From positions 1,302,001-1,366,000 of the forward strand of contig NC_015125.1 of NCBI RefSeq assembly GCF_000202635.1: a DNA stretch of 64,000 bases, written 5' to 3'. The position numbers were made by a program, and so were the translations under genes. The stretch is from Microbacterium testaceum StLB037. GTDB lineage: Bacteria; Actinomycetota; Actinomycetes; Actinomycetales; Microbacteriaceae. Positions 44,212-52,815 of the stretch are shown here, piece by piece (positions within the stretch are counted from its first letter, which is position 1; every line of letters begins with the position of its first letter). The notes under the pieces were generated by a model. That model saw only the letters and a program-made list of their open reading frames with translations, did not search any database and was not told where the DNA came from.

Positions 44212-44727
44212 ATGACCCCCGCGACCCCATCGACTCTGACCATCCGCCTCGTCGAACCGCACGAGTACGCCGAGGCCGGTCGGGTCACCGTGGAGGCCTA
44301 CCGCCACAGCTACGACGGGCTCACCGACGGCTATCTCGCCTCGCTCGCCGACGTCGCCGGCCGCCTGGCTCACGGCGAGGTGTGGGTGGCGCTTTCGGCC
44401 GACGAGATCGTCGGGACCGTGTGGGTCCCTCGGCCCGGGGAGCGCCTCTCCGAGCTGGCGCGCGAGGGCGAACTCGACTTCCGGCAGCTCGCGGTGGCGC
44501 CGGCCGCACGCGGTCGCGGGGTGGGCGAGGCCCTCACCCGTCACATCATCGACCTCGCTCGCGCGCGGGGAGCGCGGCGGGTCGTCATGAACAGCGGTCC
44601 CGAGATGCTCGGCGCGCACGCGCTGTACCTCAAGCTCGGCTTCCGCCGTCTCACCGAGCGCGAGCACCCCGTCGAGGTGGAGCCCGGGCGGGTCATCGAC
44701 CTCCGGGCTTTCGGGTTCGACCTCTGA
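44212..44727 (+). CDS. GNAT family N-acetyltransferase
   Basis: 171 residues. The acetyl-CoA site is QLAVAPAARGRGVGEALTRH; the last strand MLGAHALYLKLGFRRLTERE is typical. ATG 44212 is favoured over 44203 by the spacing to GAGAAG. Together with the M20 hydrolase and amino-acid importer it resembles the acetylate-oxidise-deacetylate logic of S-substituted cysteine pathways, though separated from them by a terminator. Confidence 0.85.
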   Translation: MTPATPSTLTIRLVEPHEYAEAGRVTVEAYRHSYDGLTDGYLASLADVAGRLAHGEVWVALSADEIVGTVWVPRPGERLSELAREGELDFRQLAVAPAARGRGVGEALTRHIIDLARARGARRVVMNSGPEMLGAHALYLKLGFRRLTEREHPVEVEPGRVIDLRAFGFDL

Positions 44728-44735
44728 GCCGCGCC

Positions 44736-46211
44736 GTGGTCGCCCTCGATCCCGCGCCTCCCCGGCTCGAGTCGGTGTGGGCCGAGAGCCTGCCCGAACT
44801 CTCGAGGCCGGTCGAGCCGCTTCTCGCGCCGCACCCGCGACTGTTGGCGCTGAACGACGGTCTCGCTCGCGACCTGCGAATCGACCCCGACGCGTTCCGC
44901 CGCGCCGAAGGTCTGCTCTTCCTCACCGGCGGTCTTCGCTCAGCGGGATCGTCACCCGTCGCCCAGGTCTACGCGGGGCACCAGTGGGGCCGGTTCCGCC
45001 CGATCCTCGGCGACGGCCGTGCCGCCCTGCTCGGCGAGCGGCGCGACGCGGAGGGCGTACTCCGCGACATCCACGCAAAGGGCATCGGGCCCACCTCGAT
45101 GTCGCGGGTCGACGGGTTCGCCACCGTCGGCCCGATGCTGCGCGAGTTCCTCCTCGGCGAAGCGATGCACGCCCTCGGATTGCCGACCACGCGGGCGCTC
45201 GCCGTCGCGGCGACCGGCGCGCCGCGATCTCTCGGCGGGGTGACGCTCCCCGGTGCCGTACTGGTCCGCACCGCCCGGAGTCACGTCCGCTACGGATCGT
45301 TCGAGTACGCCGCGAGCCTCGAGGATCGCTCGGTCCTTCGACGCCTCGCTGATCTCGTCATCGCGCGTCACTATCCCGACGCGGCCGACGATCCCCACCC
45401 CTCCCATCGACTGCTGACCCTCATCGTCGACACCGTCGCGATGCAGACGGCCGGCTGGATGGGCGCGGGCTTCGTCCACGGCGTGCTGAGCACCGACAAC
45501 GTTCTCGTGAGCGGCGAGACGATCGACTACGGACCGTGCGCGTTTCTGGATGCCTACGACCCCGACGCCGTCTTCAGCTCGATCGATCACCACGGGCGCT
45601 ACGCCTACGGACGTCAACCCGAGATCATGCGGTGGAACCTCGAGCGTCTGGGCGAGGCGTTCGCGCCCCTGCTCGCCGAGGACGGCAGCGAAGGAAGAGC
45701 GATCGCCGCAAGGATCGTGGACGGGTTCGACGAGATCTTCCGCGTCCGATGGATCGGTGTCTTCCGCGCGAAACTCGGCCTCGCCTCCACCGTCGACGCC
45801 GCGACCGTGGAGCAGACCGCACGGAGCGTTCTGGCGCTGCTCGCGGAGCACCGGACCGACTTCCCCCGGTTCTGGCGGGCCCTCTCGGCCGCGGCGCAGG
45901 GTGACCGGTCCGGAGTTCGGCATCTGTTTCCTCCGCACGCCCGGCCCGGGGTCGACGCGTGGACCGACCGGTGGGACGCGCTCCGGCCCGATGCCGCTCG
46001 CCTCGACGCCGCGAACCCGGCGATCGTTCCGCGCAATCACGTCGTCGAGGAGGTCTTGGCCGCAGCGGTCGAGGGAGACCTCGGCCCCTTCGATGAACTG
46101 GTCGAGCTCGTGCGCGACCCCTTCACCGCGCACGACACTCCGCTGGCGCACCGGCTCGCAGCGATCCCACCCGAGACCGCGGCACCGTTCGTCTCGTACT
46201 GCGGAACCTGA
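44736..46211 (+). CDS. selO: SelO family protein adenylyltransferase (YdiU)
   Basis: Pseudokinase-fold enzyme that transfers AMP from ATP to protein hydroxyls. 491 residues, normal length. VAQVYAGHQWGRFRPILGDG, GIGPTSMSRVDGFATVGPML, EAMHALGLPTTRALAV and DYGPCAFLDAYDPDAVFSSI are characteristic, as is the RYAYGRQPEIMRWNLERLGE block. The C-terminus ends SYCGT, where eukaryotic SelO has selenocysteine. GTG 44736 follows the GNAT stop by eight bases. Confidence 0.93.
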   Translation: MVALDPAPPRLESVWAESLPELSRPVEPLLAPHPRLLALNDGLARDLRIDPDAFRRAEGLLFLTGGLRSAGSSPVAQVYAGHQWGRFRPILGDGRAALLGERRDAEGVLRDIHAKGIGPTSMSRVDGFATVGPMLREFLLGEAMHALGLPTTRALAVAATGAPRSLGGVTLPGAVLVRTARSHVRYGSFEYAASLEDRSVLRRLADLVIARHYPDAADDPHPSHRLLTLIVDTVAMQTAGWMGAGFVHGVLSTDNVLVSGETIDYGPCAFLDAYDPDAVFSSIDHHGRYAYGRQPEIMRWNLERLGEAFAPLLAEDGSEGRAIAARIVDGFDEIFRVRWIGVFRAKLGLASTVDAATVEQTARSVLALLAEHRTDFPRFWRALSAAAQGDRSGVRHLFPPHARPGVDAWTDRWDALRPDAARLDAANPAIVPRNHVVEEVLAAAVEGDLGPFDELVELVRDPFTAHDTPLAHRLAAIPPETAAPFVSYCGT

Positions 46212-46315
46212 CTCACCGGTCGATCGCCTCCTCGGAAGCGCCGACACGCAGAGGGCGATGCCCCCTCCCATCTATGGCGCGGCGCCGCTCCCGGCCCGGC
46301 GGGAGCCCTCTTCCG

Positions 46316-47419
46316 TCAGTCCCGACCGACCGCGTCGGCCAGAATCCGGCCGATCACCGGGGTGAACTTGAAGCCGTGGCCGGAGAACCCCGCGCCGATG
46401 ACGACGGGTCCCACGCGGTCGAGCACGAAGCGCGAGTCGGGCGTCGACGTGTAGGTGCAGGTGATCTCGCGGAAATCATCGGCATCGACGCCGGGCAGCC
46501 ACTCGCGGGCGTACCGCACGAGGGCCGCGGTCAGGTCGGGGTCCGGCGTGAAACGGCGTCGGTCGGGGTCGATCTCGGGCCCCGCCGCATGCCATCCGGC
46601 CTTCACCCCTTCGCCGGGGGTGAGCATGCCGTAGATCCCCGCGGGGAACCACGCCGTCTCCGCCCCGCCGGGCGCCGGCAGGTGGTTGAGCCCCGGCCAC
46701 GGCGCCGTCACGTCGCGCGGTGCGAAATGCGCCGGCTGCTCCTGCGTGACTCGGAGCCGGGGCAGCGCGCTCGCGGCATCCGTCGTCCCCAGCACACGCG
46801 TGGTCCACGCGCCCGCGGTCACCACCACCCGCCGCGCCCGCACCGCCCGCTCGCCGGTGTCGGAGACCGCGCGGAACTCCACGCGATCGTCGTCACGCAC
46901 CGCGAGATCCTCGACCCGCGTCCGCGCGTGCACGCGACCACCCGCGGCCACGGTGCGCGAAAGCAGCGCGGCGACCGACGCGTCGGCGTTCAGGCGTCCC
47001 GCGTCGGGGGTGAACAGCGCAGGACCGTCGAAGCGGATGCCGGGCCACCGCCGCCCCGCTTCGCCGGCGTCGAGCATCTCGGCACCGAAACCGCCCGCGC
47101 GGATCGCCGCGGCAGCGCCGGCAAGATCACGGCCACCACCGTGGTTCACGATGCCCGTGACCTCGAGGAGCGCCGTCGCACTCTCGTCTTCGAGCTCCCG
47201 CCAGAGCACCCGCGCCTCGCGCAACCAGGCGAGATAGTCGGGCTCGTCGTAGGTGACGTTGAAGTTGCGCGAGGCACCGTGCGACGCGCCGCGCACGTGA
47301 CCGGGCTCGAACTGCTCGAACACCTCCACCGACACCCCGCGCCGCGAGAGGTGCCACGCGGTCGCGGCGCCCATCGCGCCCGCGCCGATGACGGCGACGT
47401 CGACCTGCTCGGCGCTCAC
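46316..47419 (-). CDS. Monomeric sarcosine oxidase-like FAD enzyme
   Basis: 367 residues. FAD motif VAVIGAGAMGAATAWHLSRR at the N-terminus, HGASRNFN substrate/flavin loop, and TCTYTSTPDSRFVLD containing the Cys that covalently holds FAD in MSOX/MTOX, then VIGAGFSGHGFKFTPVIG. Oxidatively demethylates or deaminates secondary amines (sarcosine, N-methyltryptophan) giving H2O2. Last gene of the ten-gene minus operon; its GTG overlaps the preceding stop. Confidence 0.9.
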   Translation of the reverse strand: MSAEQVDVAVIGAGAMGAATAWHLSRRGVSVEVFEQFEPGHVRGASHGASRNFNVTYDEPDYLAWLREARVLWRELEDESATALLEVTGIVNHGGGRDLAGAAAAIRAGGFGAEMLDAGEAGRRWPGIRFDGPALFTPDAGRLNADASVAALLSRTVAAGGRVHARTRVEDLAVRDDDRVEFRAVSDTGERAVRARRVVVTAGAWTTRVLGTTDAASALPRLRVTQEQPAHFAPRDVTAPWPGLNHLPAPGGAETAWFPAGIYGMLTPGEGVKAGWHAAGPEIDPDRRRFTPDPDLTAALVRYAREWLPGVDADDFREITCTYTSTPDSRFVLDRVGPVVIGAGFSGHGFKFTPVIGRILADAVGRD

Positions 47420-49443
47420 GCGCGAACCGGGGTCAACGTCTTGGCGAAGCAGCGCGAAGCGGCGAACCGCACGTACGGCGCGAAGGTGGCGATCGGGTGG
47501 TAGCCGATGCGCTCGTACAGCGCGATCGCCTCCGGCTGGCGGTCACCGGTCTGCAGGATCAACCGCGCTGCCCCGCGCTCGATCGCGAGGTCTTCCAACG
47601 CGGCCATCAGGGCACGGCTGGCGCCGCCGCCGCGCGCGTGCCGGTGCACGAAGACGCGTTTGACCTCGAGCTCGTCGCCCAGGGCGCGCAGCGCCGCATG
47701 CCCGACCGCCTCACCCCTCGCGTCGAGGACGAGCACGACCTCGACGATCGTGGCGGGGTCGACGGCGAAGTCCTGTGCGAGCAGGGCCGCGGTCTCGTCG
47801 TCGAACGAGGCGAAGACCTCGGCGTAGCGCGGCGAGATCTCGTCATCCATCGCGGCACGCAGAGCCACCGCGCGCTCGTCGGACCACGCGACCCGTTCGA
47901 TGGTCCAGGGGCCCCGCGTCGCCGTCATCCCGTCAGTATCGTCCGGCCCGTGCGGCACCGCCGAAGAGGGGGAAACGCCCGGTAACACGAGCGCCGTGCC
48001 CGCCGTCGGGCCACCAGAGGGGATGCCATCGGCCGCGCGTCGGCGCGAAGACCAGCACGCCACGGCGAGAGCCGCCAGCACCGCCGCTGCGCACACGAGG
48101 ATGGCGACCCGCAACGATCCCGTGGTCGGTCCGGCGCCCGCGCCCAGCAGCACTCCGGTCGCGAGGGCGACGAAGAACGTCGCCGAGAGGCGCTGGGTCA
48201 GCTGGAGGAACGAGGCCGCGACCCCGTGCAGGGTCGGCGGGGCGAACCCGAGGGTGACGGCCCGCAGGGTCGGCTCGACGAGGCCGCCGGCGACGCCCAT
48301 CGCGATCTGGATCGCCACGACCGCGGCGAACAACGCGCCGGACTCCGCCACGAGAGTCACCACGAGCAGGGCCAGGAGGCAGGCGAACTCGATGGCCAGG
48401 CCCGCCGGGATCGCCGTCGACCCGAATCGCGCGAAGATCGCCCCGCTCGCCCGCGACGTGATCAGCCGGGCGAGGGATGCGGGCACGAGACACGCGGCGA
48501 GGAGAAGGGCCGGCAGCTGCTGGGCCTGCAGGAAGAAGACGGTGACGACGGTCGACAGGGCGAGCAGGCTCCCGAACCAGAGCAGGGCCACGACGTTGCC
48601 CGCCACGAACCCTCCGGAGCGCAACAGGGCCGGGGCGAAAAGGGGCAGTCGTCCGCGACGCGCGTACGCGCGCTCCCACACCACCAGTGCCACCGCGAGG
48701 ACGGCGACCGCCCCGAACGTGCCGGCAGCGAGGGCGGGCGGCATCCCGGGATCGATCACCGGGAGGGTCACCGCGACCACGATGGCACCGAGCAGAGCGA
48801 TCCCCGGGAGATCGAGACCGGCGGTCAGCTGCGCGGGCCGCGAGCGGGGCAGGAAGCGCAGGCCGCGCCAGATCGCCACGGCCGCGAACGGCACCGGCGT
48901 GAGCAGCACGGCGCGCCACCCCACCCCGGGCGGGAGCACGGCCAAGAGGATGCCGCCCGCGAGCGGACCGACGATCGCGGCGAGAGCGCCGACCGCGCTG
49001 TAGGCGCCGAGGGCGCGCACGCGAGCCGTTCCGTGGGATGTGTCCTGGATGATGCCGAGCACCTGGGCACTGATGAAGCCCGCCCCGAGGCCTTGCGCGA
49101 AGCGCCCGGCGACGAGAAGCCACACCGTCGGGGCGAGGGCGGAGGCGATCGCCCCGACGAGGAAGACGAGCATTCCCCCCACGAACAGCCCGCGACGCCC
49201 GAACGCGTCGCCGAGACGCCCCGCGGGCACCAGCCCCAGTCCGAACGTCAGCGAGTACGCGGCGAGGAACCACTGCACGCCGGAGGTCGTGGCATCCAGA
49301 GTCGAGACGACCGTCGGCGCGGTGTAGGCGACCATGGTCGCGTCGAGCAGCGTGGCGAAGCCCGCGGCGAGGCAGCACGACAGCGCCGCCCTCGCGGCCA
49401 CCGGGTCCGAGGCGGGCGGCGGGCTCTCCGCCGCTCGGGTCAC
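47416..49443 (-). CDS. MFS efflux transporter fused in frame to a GNAT acetyltransferase
   Basis: One uninterrupted frame of 675 residues. Residues 1-465 are a DHA2/EmrB-type MFS transporter: FATLLDATMVAYTAPTVVST, QWFLAAYSLTFGLGLVPAGR, FAQGLGAGFISAQVLGIIQD and about 14 hydrophobic segments. After a linker of about 40 residues (SGGPTAGTALVLPGVSPSSA) the GNAT domain runs from about 506, with VKRVFVHRHARGGGASRALM and EAIALYERIGYHPIATFAPY. GTG 49443 overlaps the upstream stop. If the GNAT is separate it would start at ATG 47928 (170 residues), but no stop separates them and no ribosome site is convincing. Confidence 0.75.
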   Translation of the reverse strand: MTRAAESPPPASDPVAARAALSCCLAAGFATLLDATMVAYTAPTVVSTLDATTSGVQWFLAAYSLTFGLGLVPAGRLGDAFGRRGLFVGGMLVFLVGAIASALAPTVWLLVAGRFAQGLGAGFISAQVLGIIQDTSHGTARVRALGAYSAVGALAAIVGPLAGGILLAVLPPGVGWRAVLLTPVPFAAVAIWRGLRFLPRSRPAQLTAGLDLPGIALLGAIVVAVTLPVIDPGMPPALAAGTFGAVAVLAVALVVWERAYARRGRLPLFAPALLRSGGFVAGNVVALLWFGSLLALSTVVTVFFLQAQQLPALLLAACLVPASLARLITSRASGAIFARFGSTAIPAGLAIEFACLLALLVVTLVAESGALFAAVVAIQIAMGVAGGLVEPTLRAVTLGFAPPTLHGVAASFLQLTQRLSATFFVALATGVLLGAGAGPTTGSLRVAILVCAAAVLAALAVACWSSRRRAADGIPSGGPTAGTALVLPGVSPSSAVPHGPDDTDGMTATRGPWTIERVAWSDERAVALRAAMDDEISPRYAEVFASFDDETAALLAQDFAVDPATIVEVVLVLDARGEAVGHAALRALGDELEVKRVFVHRHARGGGASRALMAALEDLAIERGAARLILQTGDRQPEAIALYERIGYHPIATFAPYVRFAASRCFAKTLTPVRA

Positions 49444-50561
49444 GGCGCCGCGCCTGCGAGCGCCGGCGCAGCGCGCTCCTCCGCGGCGCCGCCGGACGGG
49501 CGCGCGCCCGCCGGGTCGGCATCCGTCCACAGCGTCGTCGGCAGCTCGCGGCGCAGGACCGGGATCACCTCGGTCGCGAAGCGTTCGAGGATCTCGAGCT
49601 GCTGCGCGAACGGCACGGTCGTCGGCAGACTGACGGACTGCAGGTCGTGGCCGAGCCGGTTATGGAAGGTGCCGATCTTGTCGATGATCTGCTGCGCGGT
49701 GCCGACCAGCGCGGGACCCTCGGCGACGGCGTGGTGGATGTCGCGGAACGGGGTGTTGTTTCCCGGCACGTTGGTCGCCGCGACGATGGCCTCGTAGACG
49801 GGGCCGTACTGCTCGATCGCCTCCTGACTCGTGTCGGCGAGGAACAGCGCACCCGCTCCCGCCCCGACGTAGGCCGTGCGCGGGTCGTGCCCGTGGCGGG
49901 CGTACTCGTCGCGATAGTGGTCGACGAGCACGCCGTAGTTCTGCAGGGGCTGGATCGCGTTGGCGCTGAAGAGCGGGTCGCCGTGTCGCGCGGCCAGTGC
50001 CGCCGAGAACAGCGTCGTCGCGGAACCGTGCCACACGCGCGGCGGGCCGTCGAAGGGACGCGGCAGGGTGGTCGTCGCCCGCAGCGGGCGGGTGAATTCG
50101 CCGCCGGGCCAGTCGAGTTCTTCGGTCCGCCAGAGCGCCCGCAGCAGCTCGTACTTCTCGGCGAGCAGCTCCCACTGATCGTCGATCTCGAGACCGAACA
50201 GCGGGAACTGCGCGACCTCGTTGCCCTTGCCGATCGTGAGTTCCACGCGACCGCGCGAGAGCTGGTCGATCGTGGCGTAGTCCTCCGCGACCCGCACCGG
50301 GTCGAGCACCGAGAGCACCGTGACCCCGGAGTTCAGCCGCACGCGCGAGGTGCGCGCGGCGATCGCACCGAGGACCACGGTCGGCGACGACGAGAGGAAG
50401 CGCCCCGCGTGGCGCTCGCCGACGCTTACCGCGTCGAACCCGAGCTCCTCGGCCCGCACGGCCGCCTCGACCGTCTGCGCGAAGCGGTCGGCCGGGCTCA
50501 CCTGCTCGCCGGTCAGCGGGTTCGCGTAGAACGGGATGATGTCGAGCAGCTGGAACTTCAT
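49440..50561 (-). CDS. LLM class flavin-dependent monooxygenase
   Basis: Luciferase-like FMNH2-dependent enzyme, 373 residues. DAVSVGERHAGRFLSSSPTV, VTVLSVLDPVRVAEDYATID and LSRGRVELTIGKGNEVAQFP are diagnostic. The C-terminal 30 residues are Ala/Pro rich. ATG 50561 overlaps the DUF1684 stop. One of three LLM enzymes in the operon; no flavin reductase accompanies them. Confidence 0.92.
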   Translation of the reverse strand: MKFQLLDIIPFYANPLTGEQVSPADRFAQTVEAAVRAEELGFDAVSVGERHAGRFLSSSPTVVLGAIAARTSRVRLNSGVTVLSVLDPVRVAEDYATIDQLSRGRVELTIGKGNEVAQFPLFGLEIDDQWELLAEKYELLRALWRTEELDWPGGEFTRPLRATTTLPRPFDGPPRVWHGSATTLFSAALAARHGDPLFSANAIQPLQNYGVLVDHYRDEYARHGHDPRTAYVGAGAGALFLADTSQEAIEQYGPVYEAIVAATNVPGNNTPFRDIHHAVAEGPALVGTAQQIIDKIGTFHNRLGHDLQSVSLPTTVPFAQQLEILERFATEVIPVLRRELPTTLWTDADPAGARPSGGAAEERAAPALAGAAP

Positions 50562-51445
50562 GCGGTGTCTCCTTCGGGCTCGATGCCGTTCGCGGTGACG
50601 CCGCCGTGGGCTCGCGAGAGCGGGGTCTTCTCCCCCGCCTCGATGCCGATCGGCAGGCGGTTCTCGGCCGGCGGCAGCGGGCAGGTCGCGAAGTCGGTGT
50701 AGGCGCACGGCAGGTTGACGGCGCGGTTGAAGTCGAGGACCGTCCGGCCCTCGGCATCCGGTTCCGAGACCGACAGGGAGCGGTTCGCCGCGTAGGTGGT
50801 GAGGCCGCTCGTGGCATCCGTGAAGAGCACGTTCAGCGTGCCGGGGACGTGCCCCGGGAAGGCGACGAGGCGGAAGGTCTCGCCGCGCAGCTCGAACTCG
50901 AGATACCCCGGCGACTCGTACACGTGCGACAGTCCGCCGACCGCCGCGCCCACCTCGTGCGGTCGCGGAGCGGCGTAGCGGACGAAGCGCGCCTCGACCC
51001 GCCATCGCGGGTTCGGGACGTACGTGGGCGTGCCCGCGTAGGCCCGGAGGAACGGGAAGTCGGGTCGACGGGGACGCAGGATGTCGCGGCCGCCGCGGCG
51101 CGCCACCTCGATGACGCCTCCGTCGAAGCCGACCGTCACTCCGCCCCGCTCGGGGATCGGCCCGAACTCATGTCTGCCGGTGATCGTCGCGCCGTCGACC
51201 CGAAGGGACTCCCCCTCGGCCAGCTCGACGACCGGACCGTCCGCGGAGGTATGCCAGCTGCCCGGGATGCCGGGGAACGAGCGCGTGCTCTCGGCGAGCC
51301 AGAACAGCGCCGTCACCGCGAGGAAGCCGTGCGGGTCGGCCCGGCGCTCCTCGTGGGCGCGGTGCCAGTCCTCCCAGTCGCGGGCGAACTGCGCGCGGTC
51401 GAGGGGTGCCTGCGTCGTGATGCTCATCGTCGTGCCGCCGCTCAC
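50558..51445 (-). CDS. DUF1684 family protein
   Basis: 295 residues. The C-terminal signature RTVLDFNRAVNLPCAYTDFA and CPLPPAENRLPIGIEAGEKT is the DUF1684 hallmark; the N-terminal part has DPHGFLAVTALFWLAE. The biochemical role is unknown. GTG 51445 overlaps the upstream stop; ATG 51427 would shorten it by six residues. Embedded among LLM monooxygenases, so it probably handles a product of the oxidative cleavage. Confidence 0.88.
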   Translation of the reverse strand: MSGGTTMSITTQAPLDRAQFARDWEDWHRAHEERRADPHGFLAVTALFWLAESTRSFPGIPGSWHTSADGPVVELAEGESLRVDGATITGRHEFGPIPERGGVTVGFDGGVIEVARRGGRDILRPRRPDFPFLRAYAGTPTYVPNPRWRVEARFVRYAAPRPHEVGAAVGGLSHVYESPGYLEFELRGETFRLVAFPGHVPGTLNVLFTDATSGLTTYAANRSLSVSEPDAEGRTVLDFNRAVNLPCAYTDFATCPLPPAENRLPIGIEAGEKTPLSRAHGGVTANGIEPEGDTA

Positions 51446-52800
51446 AGGGCCGCCGCGAGAGCGGCTTCGGGCAGCGGGAGGCCGAGGTTGTCACGCAGCG
51501 TGGTGCCCTCGTAGTCGGTGCGCAGCGACCCGCGCTCCTGCAGCAGCGGCACGACCCGGTCGACGAACTCGTCGAGCCCCGACGGCACGACGTGCGAGCC
51601 GAGGACCACACCGTCACCTCCGCCCTCCTGCACGAACGTGTCGAGCTGGTCGGCGACCTGTTCGGGAGTGCCGACGTACTGGGGTCCGCGGGCGACCGCG
51701 CGCGCGAGCCCGCGGAGCGTGAGCCCGCGCTCCTCGGCCAGATCCCGCCACTGACGCACGGTCTGGAATCGGTCCTGGAAGATGAACGCGCGCCCCTGGA
51801 TGAAGGCCGGAGCTTCGGGGTCGGGATCGATGTTGGGCACGGGACCGTCGAGGTCGTACGCCGACAGATCGCGGTTCCACACCTGCTCGAACGTCACCCG
51901 GATGGTGCGGTCGCTGAGCTGCTGCTCGAGGATGTGTCGCGCCTTCTCCTCGGCATCCGCTCGACTGTCGCCGAGGACGAACCCGGCGGAGGGCAGGATC
52001 TTCACGTGCTCGGGGTCGCGGCCGAACCGGGCCGCGCGCTCGCGGATGTCGTCGCGGAACGCCTTGCCGTCCGTGAGGCTCGAGTACGGCGAGAAGATCG
52101 CGTCGGCCGTGGATGCCGCGAAGTCGCGGCCCTGCGGAGACACCCCGGCCTGCACGATGACCGGGCGGCCCTGCGGGCTGCGCGGAACGGTGAAGCGCCC
52201 CTCGATGTCGAACTGCGAGCCGTGGTGCGAGAACTCCCCCGCGCGCGGGTCGCGGAGGAAGACCCCGGCGTCCTTGTCGGCCGCGATGGCGTCGGCGGCC
52301 CACGAGTCCCACAGCTCGCGGACGGTGGCGACGGTCTCCTCGGCGCGGACGTACCGGTCGGCGTGCGGGAGGAACCCGCCCCGGCGGAAGTTCGCGCCCG
52401 TGTAGGCGTCGAACGAGGTGACCACGTTCCACCCCGCGCGGCCGCCGGAGAGATGGTCGAGGCTCGCGATCTGGCGGGCCAGCTCGTAGGGCTCGTTGAA
52501 GGTGGCGTTGAGCGTGCCCACGAGACCCAGATGTTCGGTGACCGCGGCGATCGCGGCGAGCACCGGCAGGGTGTCGGGGCGTCCGGCGATGTCGTGGTCG
52601 AAGATCCGGCCGTCGCGGGCACGCAGCGCGAGCCCCTCGGCGAGGAAGAAGTAGTCGAAGCGGCCGCGTTCGGCGGTCTGCGCCACGTGGCGGAAGGTCG
52701 AGAACGCGATCTGGCTCCCGGCATCCGGGTGCTCCCAGGCGGTGTGCTCGTTCACGCCGCCCACGTAGGCGGCGAGGATGATTCGCTTGCGCTCGGTCAT
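51442..52800 (-). CDS. NtaA/DszA/DmoA-type flavin-dependent monooxygenase
   Basis: 452 residues. AWEHPDAGSQIAFSTFRHVA, RGRFDYFFLAEGLALR and the strongly diagnostic SGGRAGWNVVTSFDAYTGAN and RPVIVQAGVSPQGRDFAAST place it with nitrilotriacetate, dibenzothiophene-sulfone and dimethylsulfide monooxygenases. Uses FMNH2 and O2 to cleave C-S or C-N bonds. ATG 52800 lies 15 bases after the preceding gene. Confidence 0.93.
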   Translation of the reverse strand: MTERKRIILAAYVGGVNEHTAWEHPDAGSQIAFSTFRHVAQTAERGRFDYFFLAEGLALRARDGRIFDHDIAGRPDTLPVLAAIAAVTEHLGLVGTLNATFNEPYELARQIASLDHLSGGRAGWNVVTSFDAYTGANFRRGGFLPHADRYVRAEETVATVRELWDSWAADAIAADKDAGVFLRDPRAGEFSHHGSQFDIEGRFTVPRSPQGRPVIVQAGVSPQGRDFAASTADAIFSPYSSLTDGKAFRDDIRERAARFGRDPEHVKILPSAGFVLGDSRADAEEKARHILEQQLSDRTIRVTFEQVWNRDLSAYDLDGPVPNIDPDPEAPAFIQGRAFIFQDRFQTVRQWRDLAEERGLTLRGLARAVARGPQYVGTPEQVADQLDTFVQEGGGDGVVLGSHVVPSGLDEFVDRVVPLLQERGSLRTDYEGTTLRDNLGLPLPEAALAAAL

Positions 52801-52815
52801 GGTGGTCTCGTCCTT

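Noticed and set aside
49440..51005. DUF1684 and LLM enzyme as one longer fused frame
   Set aside because: The frame upstream of ATG 50561 is antisense-like or off-frame to the DUF1684 coding sequence, which is well conserved in its own frame.
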